Below are positions 9,100-17,451 of a stretch of DNA of 64,000 nt, one piece after another. The stretch comes from Desulfurivibrio alkaliphilus AHT 2 (GTDB taxonomy: Bacteria > Desulfobacterota > Desulfobulbia > Desulfobulbales > Desulfurivibrionaceae). Location: NCBI RefSeq assembly GCF_000092205.1, contig NC_014216.1, forward strand, positions 744,001 to 808,000, written 5' to 3'. Position 1 is the first letter of the stretch. Every line of letters starts with the position of its first letter. The position numbers and the translations under genes are program-made. The notes under the pieces were generated by a model that saw only the letters and a list, made by a program, of their open reading frames with translations, was not told the origin of the DNA and did no database searches.

Positions 9100-10013
9100 A
9101 TAACGACGAGCCGAAAACGACCATCCTTGTGGTCGATGACCAACCGGCCAATATCCAGGCCCTGGGCGCTTTGCTCAAGGACGAGTATCGCGTCCGGGTG
9201 GCCACCAGCGGCGAGAAGGCGCTGGCCATGCTCCAGGACGGCAACCAGGAGTTGCCCGACCTGATCCTGCTCGATATCAAGATGCCGGGTATCGACGGCT
9301 ACGAGGTCTGCCGCCGCCTAAAGGAAAACCCTGCCACCAGCGGTATTGCCATTATCTTCGTCACCGCCCTGGATGCCGCCAGCGAAGAGGAGCACGGCCT
9401 GAACCTGGGCGCGGTGGATTATATCACCAAACCTTTCAATCCGGCCATCGTCCGCGCCCGTGTCCACACCCACATGAACCTGAAGCGCAAGACTGATCTA
9501 CTCGAAAAGTTCGCCCTGCTCGACGGCCTCACCGGCATTCCCAACCGCCGCCACTTCGACGAGCTGTTCGACAAGGAAATGCGGCGCTGTCTGCGCAACG
9601 GACTGCCGCTTTCGGTGATCATGACAGACATCGATCATTTCAAAGGGTTCAATGATAACTACGGCCATGGGGCCGGCGATAAGTGCCTGCAAAAGGTGGC
9701 CGGGGCGCTGTCCGGCTCCTTGGTGCGGCCCGGCGATAGCATTTGTCGCTACGGTGGTGAGGAGTTTGTCGCGCTGCTGCCCGGTACCGATGCCGCGGGC
9801 GCCCGCGAGGTAGCCGAGCGCCTGCGTGTTGCGGTCGAAGCCCTGGCCATCACCCATGAACATTCCAGTGCGGCGCCGGTGGTCACCGTGAGCCTGGGCG
9901 CCGCCACCCTAGATCCGCGCCGGGATTCGGAAACCGACAGGCAACCTCTGCTCAGCCGCGCCGACCAGGCTCTTTACGCGGCGAAAGAGGCCGGTCGCAA
10001 CCGGGTAGCCTGA
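9096..10013 (+). CDS. Response regulator with diguanylate cyclase output (REC-GGDEF)
   Basis: Makes the second messenger c-di-GMP from two GTP when activated by phosphorylation. A receiver occupies residues 7-125 (phosphoacceptor Asp60 in LILLDIKMPG, conserved KP near 112), followed by a GGDEF domain (about 140-305) with an intact GGEEF signature at 220-224. An RxxD inhibitory site (Arg211-Asp214) sits exactly five residues before the signature, so product inhibition by c-di-GMP is expected. The ATG overlaps the stop of the preceding hybrid kinase by four bases, strongly suggesting a cognate pair similar to PleD/WspR systems. Confidence 0.94.
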   Translation: MNNDEPKTTILVVDDQPANIQALGALLKDEYRVRVATSGEKALAMLQDGNQELPDLILLDIKMPGIDGYEVCRRLKENPATSGIAIIFVTALDAASEEEHGLNLGAVDYITKPFNPAIVRARVHTHMNLKRKTDLLEKFALLDGLTGIPNRRHFDELFDKEMRRCLRNGLPLSVIMTDIDHFKGFNDNYGHGAGDKCLQKVAGALSGSLVRPGDSICRYGGEEFVALLPGTDAAGAREVAERLRVAVEALAITHEHSSAAPVVTVSLGAATLDPRRDSETDRQPLLSRADQALYAAKEAGRNRVA

Positions 10014-10111
10014 TGTTTTGCCGGCAATGGAAGTTCTTGCCAAAATACGGTCAAGCGGGCTATTGTGCCCAAATTAAGCTGGCTATTTAGACCATACAAC
10101 TGAGTGGAGTT

Positions 10112-10534
10112 ATGCGGATAAAAACAGTAAGCAGTGCTTTGCAGGACCGTTCGGGCCTGGAGCTGGCCCGGATTGCCGCTGCCGCGGCGTTGAATATGAA
10201 GGCGGAAAACCTGGTGATCCTGGATGTTCGGGGTTTGTCTTCGGTGACCGATTATTTCGTGCTGATGAACGGCCGCTCCACCCGGCATGTGCAGAGCCTG
10301 GCCCGGGCGGTGGAAGAGGCCCTGGCCAGCAAGCGCCTGAAAAGCGGCGATACCGAAGGGCTGGCCGAAGGGCACTGGGTGTTGCTGGATTTCAACGACC
10401 TGGTGGTGCATATCTTTTACCGCGATCTGCGGGAATTCTACGATCTTGACGGCCTGTGGCATGATGCCGTGCGGGTGGAACCGGAAGAAGGCGCCGCCCC
10501 GGCCAAGCAGGCTCCGGCCAAGGAAAAATCATGA
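10112..10534 (+). CDS. rsfS: Ribosomal silencing factor RsfS
   Basis: RsfS (Iojap/YbeB family) binds ribosomal protein uL14 and blocks subunit joining during starvation. This 140-residue protein has the family core: LDVRGLSSVTDYFVLMNG, then STRHVQSLARAVEE, then GHWVLLDFNDLVVHIFY and the REFYDLDGLW ending, followed by an Ala/Pro/Lys tail. The ATG is preceded by GTGGAG. The gene overlaps gpmI by four bases (ATGA), so the two are translationally coupled. RsfS is usually beside nadD; here no nadD is in view. Confidence 0.93.
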   Translation: MRIKTVSSALQDRSGLELARIAAAAALNMKAENLVILDVRGLSSVTDYFVLMNGRSTRHVQSLARAVEEALASKRLKSGDTEGLAEGHWVLLDFNDLVVHIFYRDLREFYDLDGLWHDAVRVEPEEGAAPAKQAPAKEKS

Positions 10535-12144
10535 GCAGCCGGATCCGGCCGGTAATGCTGGCCATTCTAGACGGCTGGGGCGAGGCGCCGGCGGGGCCGG
10601 GCAATGCCGTGCACCTGGCGCGGACCCCCAACATGGACCGCTGGCGGCAGGAATACCCCTTTACCACCCTGGCCGCCCACAACGGGGCGGTGGGGCTGCC
10701 CGAGGGGCAGATGGGCAACTCCGAGGTGGGGCATCTCAATATCGGTGCCGGCCGCATCGTCTACCAGGACTTCACCCGTATCGGTTTGTCGGTCCATAAC
10801 GGTGAGTTCTTTGCCAATCAAACCTTGAACCAGGTCATTGATCAGGTCCAGGCCGCCGGCGGGGCGCTGCACCTCATGGGGCTGCTTTCCGACGGTGGGG
10901 TGCACAGCCATCTGGATCATCTGGTGGCCCTGCTTGAACTGGCCGCCCGGCGCGGCCTGCACAAAGATAAAGTGCTGGTTCACGCCTTCATGGACGGCCG
11001 GGATACCCCGCCGGACGGCGGCCGGGGCTATATGCAAACTTTGCTGGCCGCCATGGAACGCCTGGGGGTAGGGCGGGTGGCCACGGTCTGCGGCCGCTAT
11101 TACGCCATGGACCGCGACCGGCGCTGGGACCGGGTGCAACTGGCCTGGGGCGCGGTGGTGGATGGGCAAGGTCAGTTCACCGCCGCCGATCCCCTGGCGG
11201 CGGTTACCGAAGCCTACGGGCGCGGCGAAACCGACGAGTTTATTAAACCGACGGTAATCCGGAAATCTGCCGCCGATGTCGACGCCCCTCTGCTCAACGA
11301 CGGCGACGGGGTGATCTTCTTCAACTTCCGCGCCGACCGGGCCCGCCAGTTGACCACCGCCCTCACCAGGGATGATTTCGACGGTTTTCCCCGCCCCCGG
11401 CGGCCCCGTTTGAGCGGCTTTGCCACCATGACCCGCTACGAAAAGGATTTCGACCTGCCGGTGGCCTTCCCGCCCCAACAACTGCATCGCATCTTGGGCG
11501 AGGAAGTAAGCCGCCACGGCCTGTGCCAGCTCAGAATCGCCGAAACGGAAAAGTACGCCCACGTCACCTACTTCTTCAACGGCGGCCGGGAAGAGCCCTT
11601 TGCCGACGAAGAACGGGCCCTGATCCCCTCCAACCGTGAAGTGGCCACTTATGATTTGAAGCCGGAAATGAGCGCCCCCCAAGTTACCGAGGAGTTGCTG
11701 CGCCGCCTGCGGGGCGGGGAAAACAAAGCCGGCGAAAACACAACCGACGCTGCCGCCGCCCCGCCTTACGCCCTGGTAATCCTCAACTTCGCCAACGGCG
11801 ACATGGTGGGGCACAGCGGGGTGCTGCCGGCGGCCATCAAGGCCTGCGAGACAGTGGACCACTGCATCGGCCAAGTGGTGGAGGCCTTTACCGAAGCCGG
11901 CGGCATCGTGCTGATCACCGCCGACCACGGTAATGCCGAAGAGATGCTGGCCCCGAACGGAGGCCCCATCACTGCCCATAGCTGCAACCCGGTACCGCTG
12001 ATCCTCATCGACCCCCAGGCCGCCCCCGGCACCTACAAGCTGCGCCTGGACGGCTCCCTGCCCAACCTGGCGCCCACAATCCTGGAACTGATGGGCCTGC
12101 CGGTACCCGATGAAATGGACAGCGGCAGTCTGCTGGAAAAATAA
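10531..12144 (+). CDS. gpmI: 2,3-bisphosphoglycerate-independent phosphoglycerate mutase
   Basis: Interconverts 3- and 2-phosphoglycerate in glycolysis and gluconeogenesis using two metal ions and a phosphoserine intermediate. At 537 residues it is slightly longer than the usual 510-515. The start has LAILDGWGEAP, the catalytic serine is Ser64 in QMGNSEVGHLNIGAGR, the metal-binding stretch TADHGNAEEML and the terminal AHSCNPVPLIL are present. A short low-complexity insertion rich in Gly, Asn and Ala near residues 390-410 explains part of the extra length. Coupled by overlap to rsfS and 12 bases upstream of thrC. Confidence 0.96.
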   Translation: MSSRIRPVMLAILDGWGEAPAGPGNAVHLARTPNMDRWRQEYPFTTLAAHNGAVGLPEGQMGNSEVGHLNIGAGRIVYQDFTRIGLSVHNGEFFANQTLNQVIDQVQAAGGALHLMGLLSDGGVHSHLDHLVALLELAARRGLHKDKVLVHAFMDGRDTPPDGGRGYMQTLLAAMERLGVGRVATVCGRYYAMDRDRRWDRVQLAWGAVVDGQGQFTAADPLAAVTEAYGRGETDEFIKPTVIRKSAADVDAPLLNDGDGVIFFNFRADRARQLTTALTRDDFDGFPRPRRPRLSGFATMTRYEKDFDLPVAFPPQQLHRILGEEVSRHGLCQLRIAETEKYAHVTYFFNGGREEPFADEERALIPSNREVATYDLKPEMSAPQVTEELLRRLRGGENKAGENTTDAAAAPPYALVILNFANGDMVGHSGVLPAAIKACETVDHCIGQVVEAFTEAGGIVLITADHGNAEEMLAPNGGPITAHSCNPVPLILIDPQAAPGTYKLRLDGSLPNLAPTILELMGLPVPDEMDSGSLLEK

Positions 12145-12156
12145 AAAGGAACCAAC

Positions 12157-13548
12157 ATGCGCTATATTTCAACCAGGGGTGGCATCGCCCCCATCCCCTT
12201 CAGTGAAGCGGTAATGATGGGCCTGGCTGACGACGGCGGCCTGCTGCTGCCGGAAAAGCTGCCCCAGGCCACCGGCGAGGAGATCGCCGTCTGGCGCCGC
12301 TTAAATTACCCGGACCTGGCGGTGGCGGTGCTCAGCCACTTCATCGACGATATCCCCGCCGCCGACCTGGAGCGGCTGGTAAAGAAATCCTACGCCGCTT
12401 TCCAGCATCCCGAAGTTACCCCGGTGGTCAAGCAGGGCCAGTGCCACATCCTGGAACTTTTCCACGGCCCGACCCTGGCCTTTAAAGACGTGGCCCTGCA
12501 ACTGCTGGGCAACCTCTTTGAATATCTGCTGGCCAAGTCCGGCGGCCGGATGAACATCATCGGGGCCACCTCGGGCGATACCGGCAGTGCCGCCATCTAC
12601 GGGGTGCGGGGCAAGGAGCGGATCAACATCTTTATTCTCCATCCCCACGGGCGGGTCAGCCCCATCCAGGAAAAGCAGATGACCACGGTGCTGGATGCCA
12701 ATGTGTTCAACATCGCCGTTAAAGGCACCTTTGATGATGGCCAGGCCATCGTCAAAAAACTCTTCGGCGACCTGAACTTCAAGCAACAGCACCAGCTTGG
12801 GGCCATCAACTCCATCAACTGGGCCCGGATCGTGGCCCAGGTGGTCTACTACGTTTACGCCGCCCTCAAACTCACCGGCGAGGGCAAGGCAGCGCAGGTG
12901 GATTTTGCCGTGCCCACCGGTAATTTCGGCGATATCTTCGCCGGCTTTGTCGCCCGGCGGTTGCTGCCAAAGCAAATCGGTCAACTGATTCTGGCCACCA
13001 ACGAAAACAACCTGCTCACCCGCTTCGTAAAGGACGGCGACTACTCGGTCAGCGGCGTGCGGCCCACCTCCAGCCCCTCCATGGATATCCAGGTGGCCAG
13101 CAACTTCGAACGCTATCTGTATTATCTCAACGACCAGGACGCCCAGCGCACCCGGCAGGAGATGGAACAATTCGCCGCCACCGGCAGCCTGCAGTTTGAC
13201 CCCGCCAGGCTGCAGCGCATCCAGCAGGATTTTGCCTCGCAAAGCGCCGACGAGGCCGCCACCAAAGCCACCATTGGCGACTTCTACCAGAGCCATGATT
13301 ACCTGCTGGACCCCCACACCGCCGTGGGGGTTTACGCCGGCTTGGCCTGCCGCCGGCCGGAGGTCCCCCTGGTCTGCCTGGCCACCGCCCATCCCGCCAA
13401 GTTCGGCCAGGCGGTGGAGGCAGCCATCGGCCGGCCGCCGGAGCTGCCGCCGCCGCTGGCGGCCCTTGCAAAACTGGAAAGCCGATGCCAGGTGCTGCCG
13501 GCCGAGGAACAGGTAATCAAGGACTTCGTCGCCCAGCACGCTCTGTGA
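12157..13548 (+). CDS. thrC: Threonine synthase
   Basis: PLP enzyme converting O-phosphohomoserine to threonine, last step of threonine synthesis. The 463-residue protein begins MRYISTRGG, typical of the bacterial long form, with the PLP lysine Lys110 in HGPTLAFKDVALQL and the phosphate-binding GATSGDTGSAA loop. Preceded by an AAAAAGGAA ribosome site and 12 bases after gpmI. A 107-bp palindromic repeat begins two bases after its stop and could act as the transcript end. Confidence 0.95.
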   Translation: MRYISTRGGIAPIPFSEAVMMGLADDGGLLLPEKLPQATGEEIAVWRRLNYPDLAVAVLSHFIDDIPAADLERLVKKSYAAFQHPEVTPVVKQGQCHILELFHGPTLAFKDVALQLLGNLFEYLLAKSGGRMNIIGATSGDTGSAAIYGVRGKERINIFILHPHGRVSPIQEKQMTTVLDANVFNIAVKGTFDDGQAIVKKLFGDLNFKQQHQLGAINSINWARIVAQVVYYVYAALKLTGEGKAAQVDFAVPTGNFGDIFAGFVARRLLPKQIGQLILATNENNLLTRFVKDGDYSVSGVRPTSSPSMDIQVASNFERYLYYLNDQDAQRTRQEMEQFAATGSLQFDPARLQRIQQDFASQSADEAATKATIGDFYQSHDYLLDPHTAVGVYAGLACRRPEVPLVCLATAHPAKFGQAVEAAIGRPPELPPPLAALAKLESRCQVLPAEEQVIKDFVAQHAL

Positions 13549-13549
13549 G

Positions 13550-13656
13550 GCAAACGTCCAGCAGCACCGCATCTTCGGGCGATCAGCCAGGCTTGCGTAC
13601 TGATGTACGCGGCGCCTGACTGCTTGCCCGAATCTGCAGCACTGCTGAACGTTTGC
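13550..13656 (+). repeat. Long palindromic intergenic repeat, copy 1
   Basis: A nearly self-complementary element of about 107 bases. Outer arms GCAAACGT / ACGTTTGC, next CAGCAG / CTGCTG, then CGGGC / GCCCG, CAGGC / GCCTG and an innermost CGTAC-TGAT-GTACG. The whole unit folds as one long imperfect hairpin. A second copy in the opposite orientation lies at 49544-49651 and has different outer arms that still pair with each other. It separates thrC from the nucleoside phosphorylase gene. It has no coding potential. Confidence 0.85.
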
Positions 13657-13699
13657 GATCCTTTAGTTTGTACGGTCTGGTGAATGGTTGGGATCAAAA

Positions 13700-14551
13700 A
13701 TGGATAGTAGCGACAATAAAAGCAAGGCGGCGAACTTTATTCAGCGGGTGGAGGCCGCGCGGGAATTTCTGCTTTCCCGTTTGCCTGTAACCCCGGAGGT
13801 GGTGCTGATTCTGGGCACCGGCCTGGGCGGGGTGGCGGAACTGGTGGAGGAGGCGGTGGTGTTGCCTTACGCCGAAATTCCTTACTTCCCCCGTTCCACC
13901 GTGCCCAGCCACGCCGGTAACCTGGTCTGCGGCCGCTTGGCCGGCAGGCCGGTGGCGGTGCTGCAGGGTCGCTTTCATTATTATGAAGGCTACAGCACCC
14001 GGGAGCTGACCATGCCGCTTCGGGTGCTCTCCCGCCTGGGGGCCGGAATGCTGCTCACCACCGGCTGTGCCGGCGGCTTGAATCCGGGTTATGCGCCGGG
14101 AACCCTGATGTTGCTGCGGGATCATCTCAACCTGATTCCCGATAACCCTTTGCGGGGGTCCAACAACGATGAGTGGGGGGAACGTTTCCCCGATCTCTCT
14201 TCCGCCTACGACCCCGAATTGCGCCGGCTGGCCCGGCAGTGCGCCACCGGCCTTGGTATCGACCGGTTGCGGGAAGGGGTGTATGTGGCGGTACCCGGCC
14301 CCAGCCTGGAAACCCCGGCGGAAACCCGTTACCTGCGCCAATGCGGGGCCGACGCAGTGGGCATGTCGGTGGTGCCGGAGGTGATCGTGGCCAGGCACGC
14401 CGGCCTGCGGGTGCTGGGGCTGGCGGTGGTGGCCAACGTCAACGATCCCGACAACCAGCAGCCCATCCTGCTCGATGAAATCATCCGCGAAACCGAAGCC
14501 TGCGCTAAACAGGTGCAGGAGCTGGTCCTGGCACTGCTGCAGCGACTGTAG
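13700..14551 (+). CDS. Purine nucleoside phosphorylase
   Basis: Phosphorolyses purine nucleosides to base and ribose-1-phosphate. The trimeric PNP/MTAP fold is recognisable: VVLILGTGLGGVAELV (phosphate loop), STVPSHAGNLVCGRL, LQGRFHYYEGYS, LTTGCAGGLNP, VAVPGPSLETPAETR, GADAVGMSVVPEVIVARH and the NVND stretch. Length 283 residues from the ATG at 13700, typical for the family; a TTG four codons upstream is in frame but has no better ribosome site. It precedes an MTA/SAH deaminase gene, so its physiological substrate may include inosine or methylthioinosine made by that enzyme. Substrate specificity (PunA versus MTIP-type) cannot be fixed from sequence alone. Confidence 0.9.
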   Translation: MDSSDNKSKAANFIQRVEAAREFLLSRLPVTPEVVLILGTGLGGVAELVEEAVVLPYAEIPYFPRSTVPSHAGNLVCGRLAGRPVAVLQGRFHYYEGYSTRELTMPLRVLSRLGAGMLLTTGCAGGLNPGYAPGTLMLLRDHLNLIPDNPLRGSNNDEWGERFPDLSSAYDPELRRLARQCATGLGIDRLREGVYVAVPGPSLETPAETRYLRQCGADAVGMSVVPEVIVARHAGLRVLGLAVVANVNDPDNQQPILLDEIIRETEACAKQVQELVLALLQRL

Positions 14552-14634
14552 CAGCCCGTGACGGTTTTTCCCCATACCCTCTTGCCAGGTTTCCGGTAAA
14601 GGATTTTGTGACCGAACTTTGAAAGGCTACGCCC

Positions 14635-15960
14635 ATGAATGATGCATCCGTCGATTTACTGTTGACCGCCGGCCGGGTACTGACCCTGGATGAACAGAAC
14701 CGGGAATTCAGCGACGGTGCAGTGGCCATCAAAGGCAGCGAGATCGTCGCCGTGGGCCCCGCCGCCGAACTGGCCGCCCGCTGGCCCCAGGCCCCCCGGC
14801 TCGATACCCCCCACGGCCTGCTGCTGCCGGGGCTGATCAACAGCCACACCCACGTGGCCATGAGCTGCTTTAGGGGCCTGGCCGACGACCTGCCCCTGAT
14901 GAGCTGGCTCACCGAGCACATCTTTCCCGCCGAGGCCAAGCTCACCGAAGAGATTGTCTATCACTCCAGCCTGCTGACCATGGCCGAAATGATCCGTTCC
15001 GGCACCACCAGTTTTTGCGATATGTACCTTTTCACCGCCCAGGTGGCGGCGGCCGCCGCCGACAGCGGGATGCGGGCCTGGGTGGGGGAAGTGCTGTACG
15101 ATTTTCCCTCCCCCTGTTACGGTGAACTGGAAAACGGTTTTCAATACCTGGAACAACTGATGGCCGAATATGACGGCCATGAGCTGGTCAAGATCACCGT
15201 CGATCCCCATGCCGTCTACACCTGCTCCCCGGAGCTGCTGCGCCGCCTCTACGGTAGGGCGGAAAAACATGATGCCCTGTACCACATCCATCTGGCGGAA
15301 ACCCGCGACGAGGTTGCCGGTTGCCTGGAAAAATACGGCAAGCGGCCGGTGGCCCATCTCGACGCCCTGGGGGTGCTGGGTGAGCGCACGGTGGCGGCCC
15401 ACGGGGTCTGGCTGGAGCCGGCAGAAATCGAACTGTTGGCCCGTCGCGGGGTTAAGGTAGCCCACTGCCCGGAAAGCAACATGAAGCTGGCCTCGGGAAT
15501 CTCCCCGGTGCCGGAACTGCTGGCCGCCGGGGTCAGCGTGGGCCTGGGCACCGACGGAGCGGCCAGCAACAACGACATCGATCTCTTCGGGGAAATGGAT
15601 ATGGCGGCCAAGCTGCACAAGGTAAACAAGATGGACCCCACCGTTCTGCCCGCCGCCCAGGTGTTGCGGATGGCCACCCGCCAAGGAGCCGAGGTCCTGG
15701 GGGCCGGGGCGGCCATCGGCAGCCTGGAGCCGGGGAAAAAGGCCGACTGTATCGTTATCGACCTGCAACAACCCCACCTGACCCCCTTTTACCACGCCCC
15801 CTCCCAACTGGTTTATGCCGCCCGCGGTGCCGATGTGCTCCATACCGTGATTAATGGCCGGCTGGTCATGGAAAACCGTCGGTTGCTGACCATCGATGAA
15901 GAAGCTCTAACCTTAAAGATGCAGGAAATCCAGGCCCGGATGGCCGAAAAAACGACCTGA
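14635..15960 (+). CDS. mtaD: 5-methylthioadenosine / S-adenosylhomocysteine deaminase
   Basis: Zinc amidohydrolase deaminating the adenine of MTA and SAH to the inosine forms. The 441-residue protein has the metal site SHTHVAM (His71, His73), the substrate-loop FRGLADDLPLMSWL, further ligands in HIHLAET and AHGVWL and the catalytic LGTDGAASNND. The ATG follows GAAAGG. Together with the upstream phosphorylase it would form a route MTA to methylthioinosine to hypoxanthine, known from Pseudomonas aeruginosa and Thermotoga enzymes; that pairing is inference from adjacency. Confidence 0.9.
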   Translation: MNDASVDLLLTAGRVLTLDEQNREFSDGAVAIKGSEIVAVGPAAELAARWPQAPRLDTPHGLLLPGLINSHTHVAMSCFRGLADDLPLMSWLTEHIFPAEAKLTEEIVYHSSLLTMAEMIRSGTTSFCDMYLFTAQVAAAAADSGMRAWVGEVLYDFPSPCYGELENGFQYLEQLMAEYDGHELVKITVDPHAVYTCSPELLRRLYGRAEKHDALYHIHLAETRDEVAGCLEKYGKRPVAHLDALGVLGERTVAAHGVWLEPAEIELLARRGVKVAHCPESNMKLASGISPVPELLAAGVSVGLGTDGAASNNDIDLFGEMDMAAKLHKVNKMDPTVLPAAQVLRMATRQGAEVLGAGAAIGSLEPGKKADCIVIDLQQPHLTPFYHAPSQLVYAARGADVLHTVINGRLVMENRRLLTIDEEALTLKMQEIQARMAEKTT

Positions 15961-15970
15961 GGCGACGGCG

Positions 15971-17434
15971 ATGAACCTTACCCTGCTGCACCGGTTGCTG
16001 CTGGTGGTCGCCCTGGCGGGTTGGACTCTTACCCTGGGCGGCTTTCTGCTCTGGGATCTCCGCCTGGCCCGGGAGCACATGGAAGAGTTGGCCATCAAGG
16101 AGGCCCGCAGTAATTTCAACAAGGATCTCGCCTTCCGCCTGTGGGCCACCCGCCACGGTGGGGTTTATGTACCGGTGGATGATCGCACCCCGCCCAACCC
16201 CGGGCTTGCCCATCTGCCGGAACGAGATATTGAAACCCCCTCCGGCCGGCAACTGACCCTGATGAATCCGGCCTACATGTTGCGTCAAATGTTGGAAGAA
16301 CACGGCGATTTTTACGGGGTGCGTGGGAAGATTACCAGTTTTCATTTGTTAAACCCCATCAACGCCCCCGATCCATGGGAGGCCGAAGCATTGCGGCGTT
16401 TCGAGCAGGGGGAGAGCGAGGTGTTGGAGTTTGTCGAAGATGACAAAGAACCACGGCTGCGCCTGATGCGGCCCATGGAAACCCGCGAGGGTTGCCTTAA
16501 ATGTCACGCCTTTCAGGGCTACCAGGTGGGGGATGTACGCGGCGGGATCGGGGTTACGGTCCCCATGCGCCACTACCTGGACACCCTGGGCGAAACCAAA
16601 AGAAGTCGCACCATCTTTTTCTCGGTGATCTGGGCCTTGGGGGTGGGAATTCTCGTCTTGCTCGATGTCCAGGTGTTACGCCGTCTGCGGGCCCAGGAGG
16701 AACACGAGAATGTGCTTAAGGCCCAACGGCAGGCCCTGATCAGGGCCAATAAAGATCTGACCCGCCTGGCCGAGGTCTCCGCCCACCATCTGCAGGAACC
16801 GTCTCGGCGGCTGCTTACCTTCAGCCAGCTTTTAAAAGATCGCCTTAAGGTTGAAGAGACGGACCCGGAGGTGCGGCGCTCCCTGGAGTTTGTCGAACAG
16901 AACGCCACCTATCTGCGTAACCTGGTGCGGGATATTCAACTTTACCTGGATGCCGACAAACCCCAGGGCCAACCGGCGGAGTTGGATGTTAACGAAGTGG
17001 TGGCGCGAGTGCAGCAGAAGCTGGCGCCGCTGATCAGCGAAACCGGGGCTGAAATCAAGGTTGGCGAGTTGCCGCCGCTGGTTTTCGACCTGTCGCGTTT
17101 GCGCGATATCTTCTTAATTATCATGGAAAACTCGCTGCTGCACGCCGGCACCGGAACCAGGCCCCGGATCGTGATCAGCGGTGAGCGGTTGAACGGCATG
17201 AACCGTTACCGGGTCAGTGATAACGGCTCGGGGATTCCGGAAGTGTACCGCCAGCGGGTTTTTGAGATTTTTGAAAGACTAGGTGGTGGCGGCCGGGGCA
17301 CCGGTATCGGCCTGCCCATCGCCCGGCGCATGGTGGAAAGCGCCGGTGGCGAAATTGCCTTGGAAACCGCCGACGGCGGTGGTCTTAGTGTGGTCTTTAC
17401 CTTGCCCGCCAAGCCACCGGGCGAGGATGGCTGA
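15971..17434 (+). CDS. Membrane sensor histidine kinase with periplasmic haem c (DUF3365/Tll0287-like) domain
   Basis: A 487-residue kinase: membrane helix at 7-28, periplasmic domain about 30-210, second helix about 213-233, then coiled coil, phosphoacceptor box VSAHHLQEPSRR (His272 aligned with the usual SHDLQEP form) and HATPase with GTGIGLPIARRM. The periplasmic part contains CLKCH (Cys175, Cys178, His179), a single covalent haem site, after LRLMRPMETREG, which matches the DUF3365 family of redox or gas sensors. Starts 10 bases after mtaD with a GAGG ribosome site. It precedes a LytS-type kinase and an NtrC-like regulator; likely the same operon. Confidence 0.9.
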   Translation: MNLTLLHRLLLVVALAGWTLTLGGFLLWDLRLAREHMEELAIKEARSNFNKDLAFRLWATRHGGVYVPVDDRTPPNPGLAHLPERDIETPSGRQLTLMNPAYMLRQMLEEHGDFYGVRGKITSFHLLNPINAPDPWEAEALRRFEQGESEVLEFVEDDKEPRLRLMRPMETREGCLKCHAFQGYQVGDVRGGIGVTVPMRHYLDTLGETKRSRTIFFSVIWALGVGILVLLDVQVLRRLRAQEEHENVLKAQRQALIRANKDLTRLAEVSAHHLQEPSRRLLTFSQLLKDRLKVEETDPEVRRSLEFVEQNATYLRNLVRDIQLYLDADKPQGQPAELDVNEVVARVQQKLAPLISETGAEIKVGELPPLVFDLSRLRDIFLIIMENSLLHAGTGTRPRIVISGERLNGMNRYRVSDNGSGIPEVYRQRVFEIFERLGGGGRGTGIGLPIARRMVESAGGEIALETADGGGLSVVFTLPAKPPGEDG

Positions 17435-17451
17435 CAGCGGGAGATGGCACT

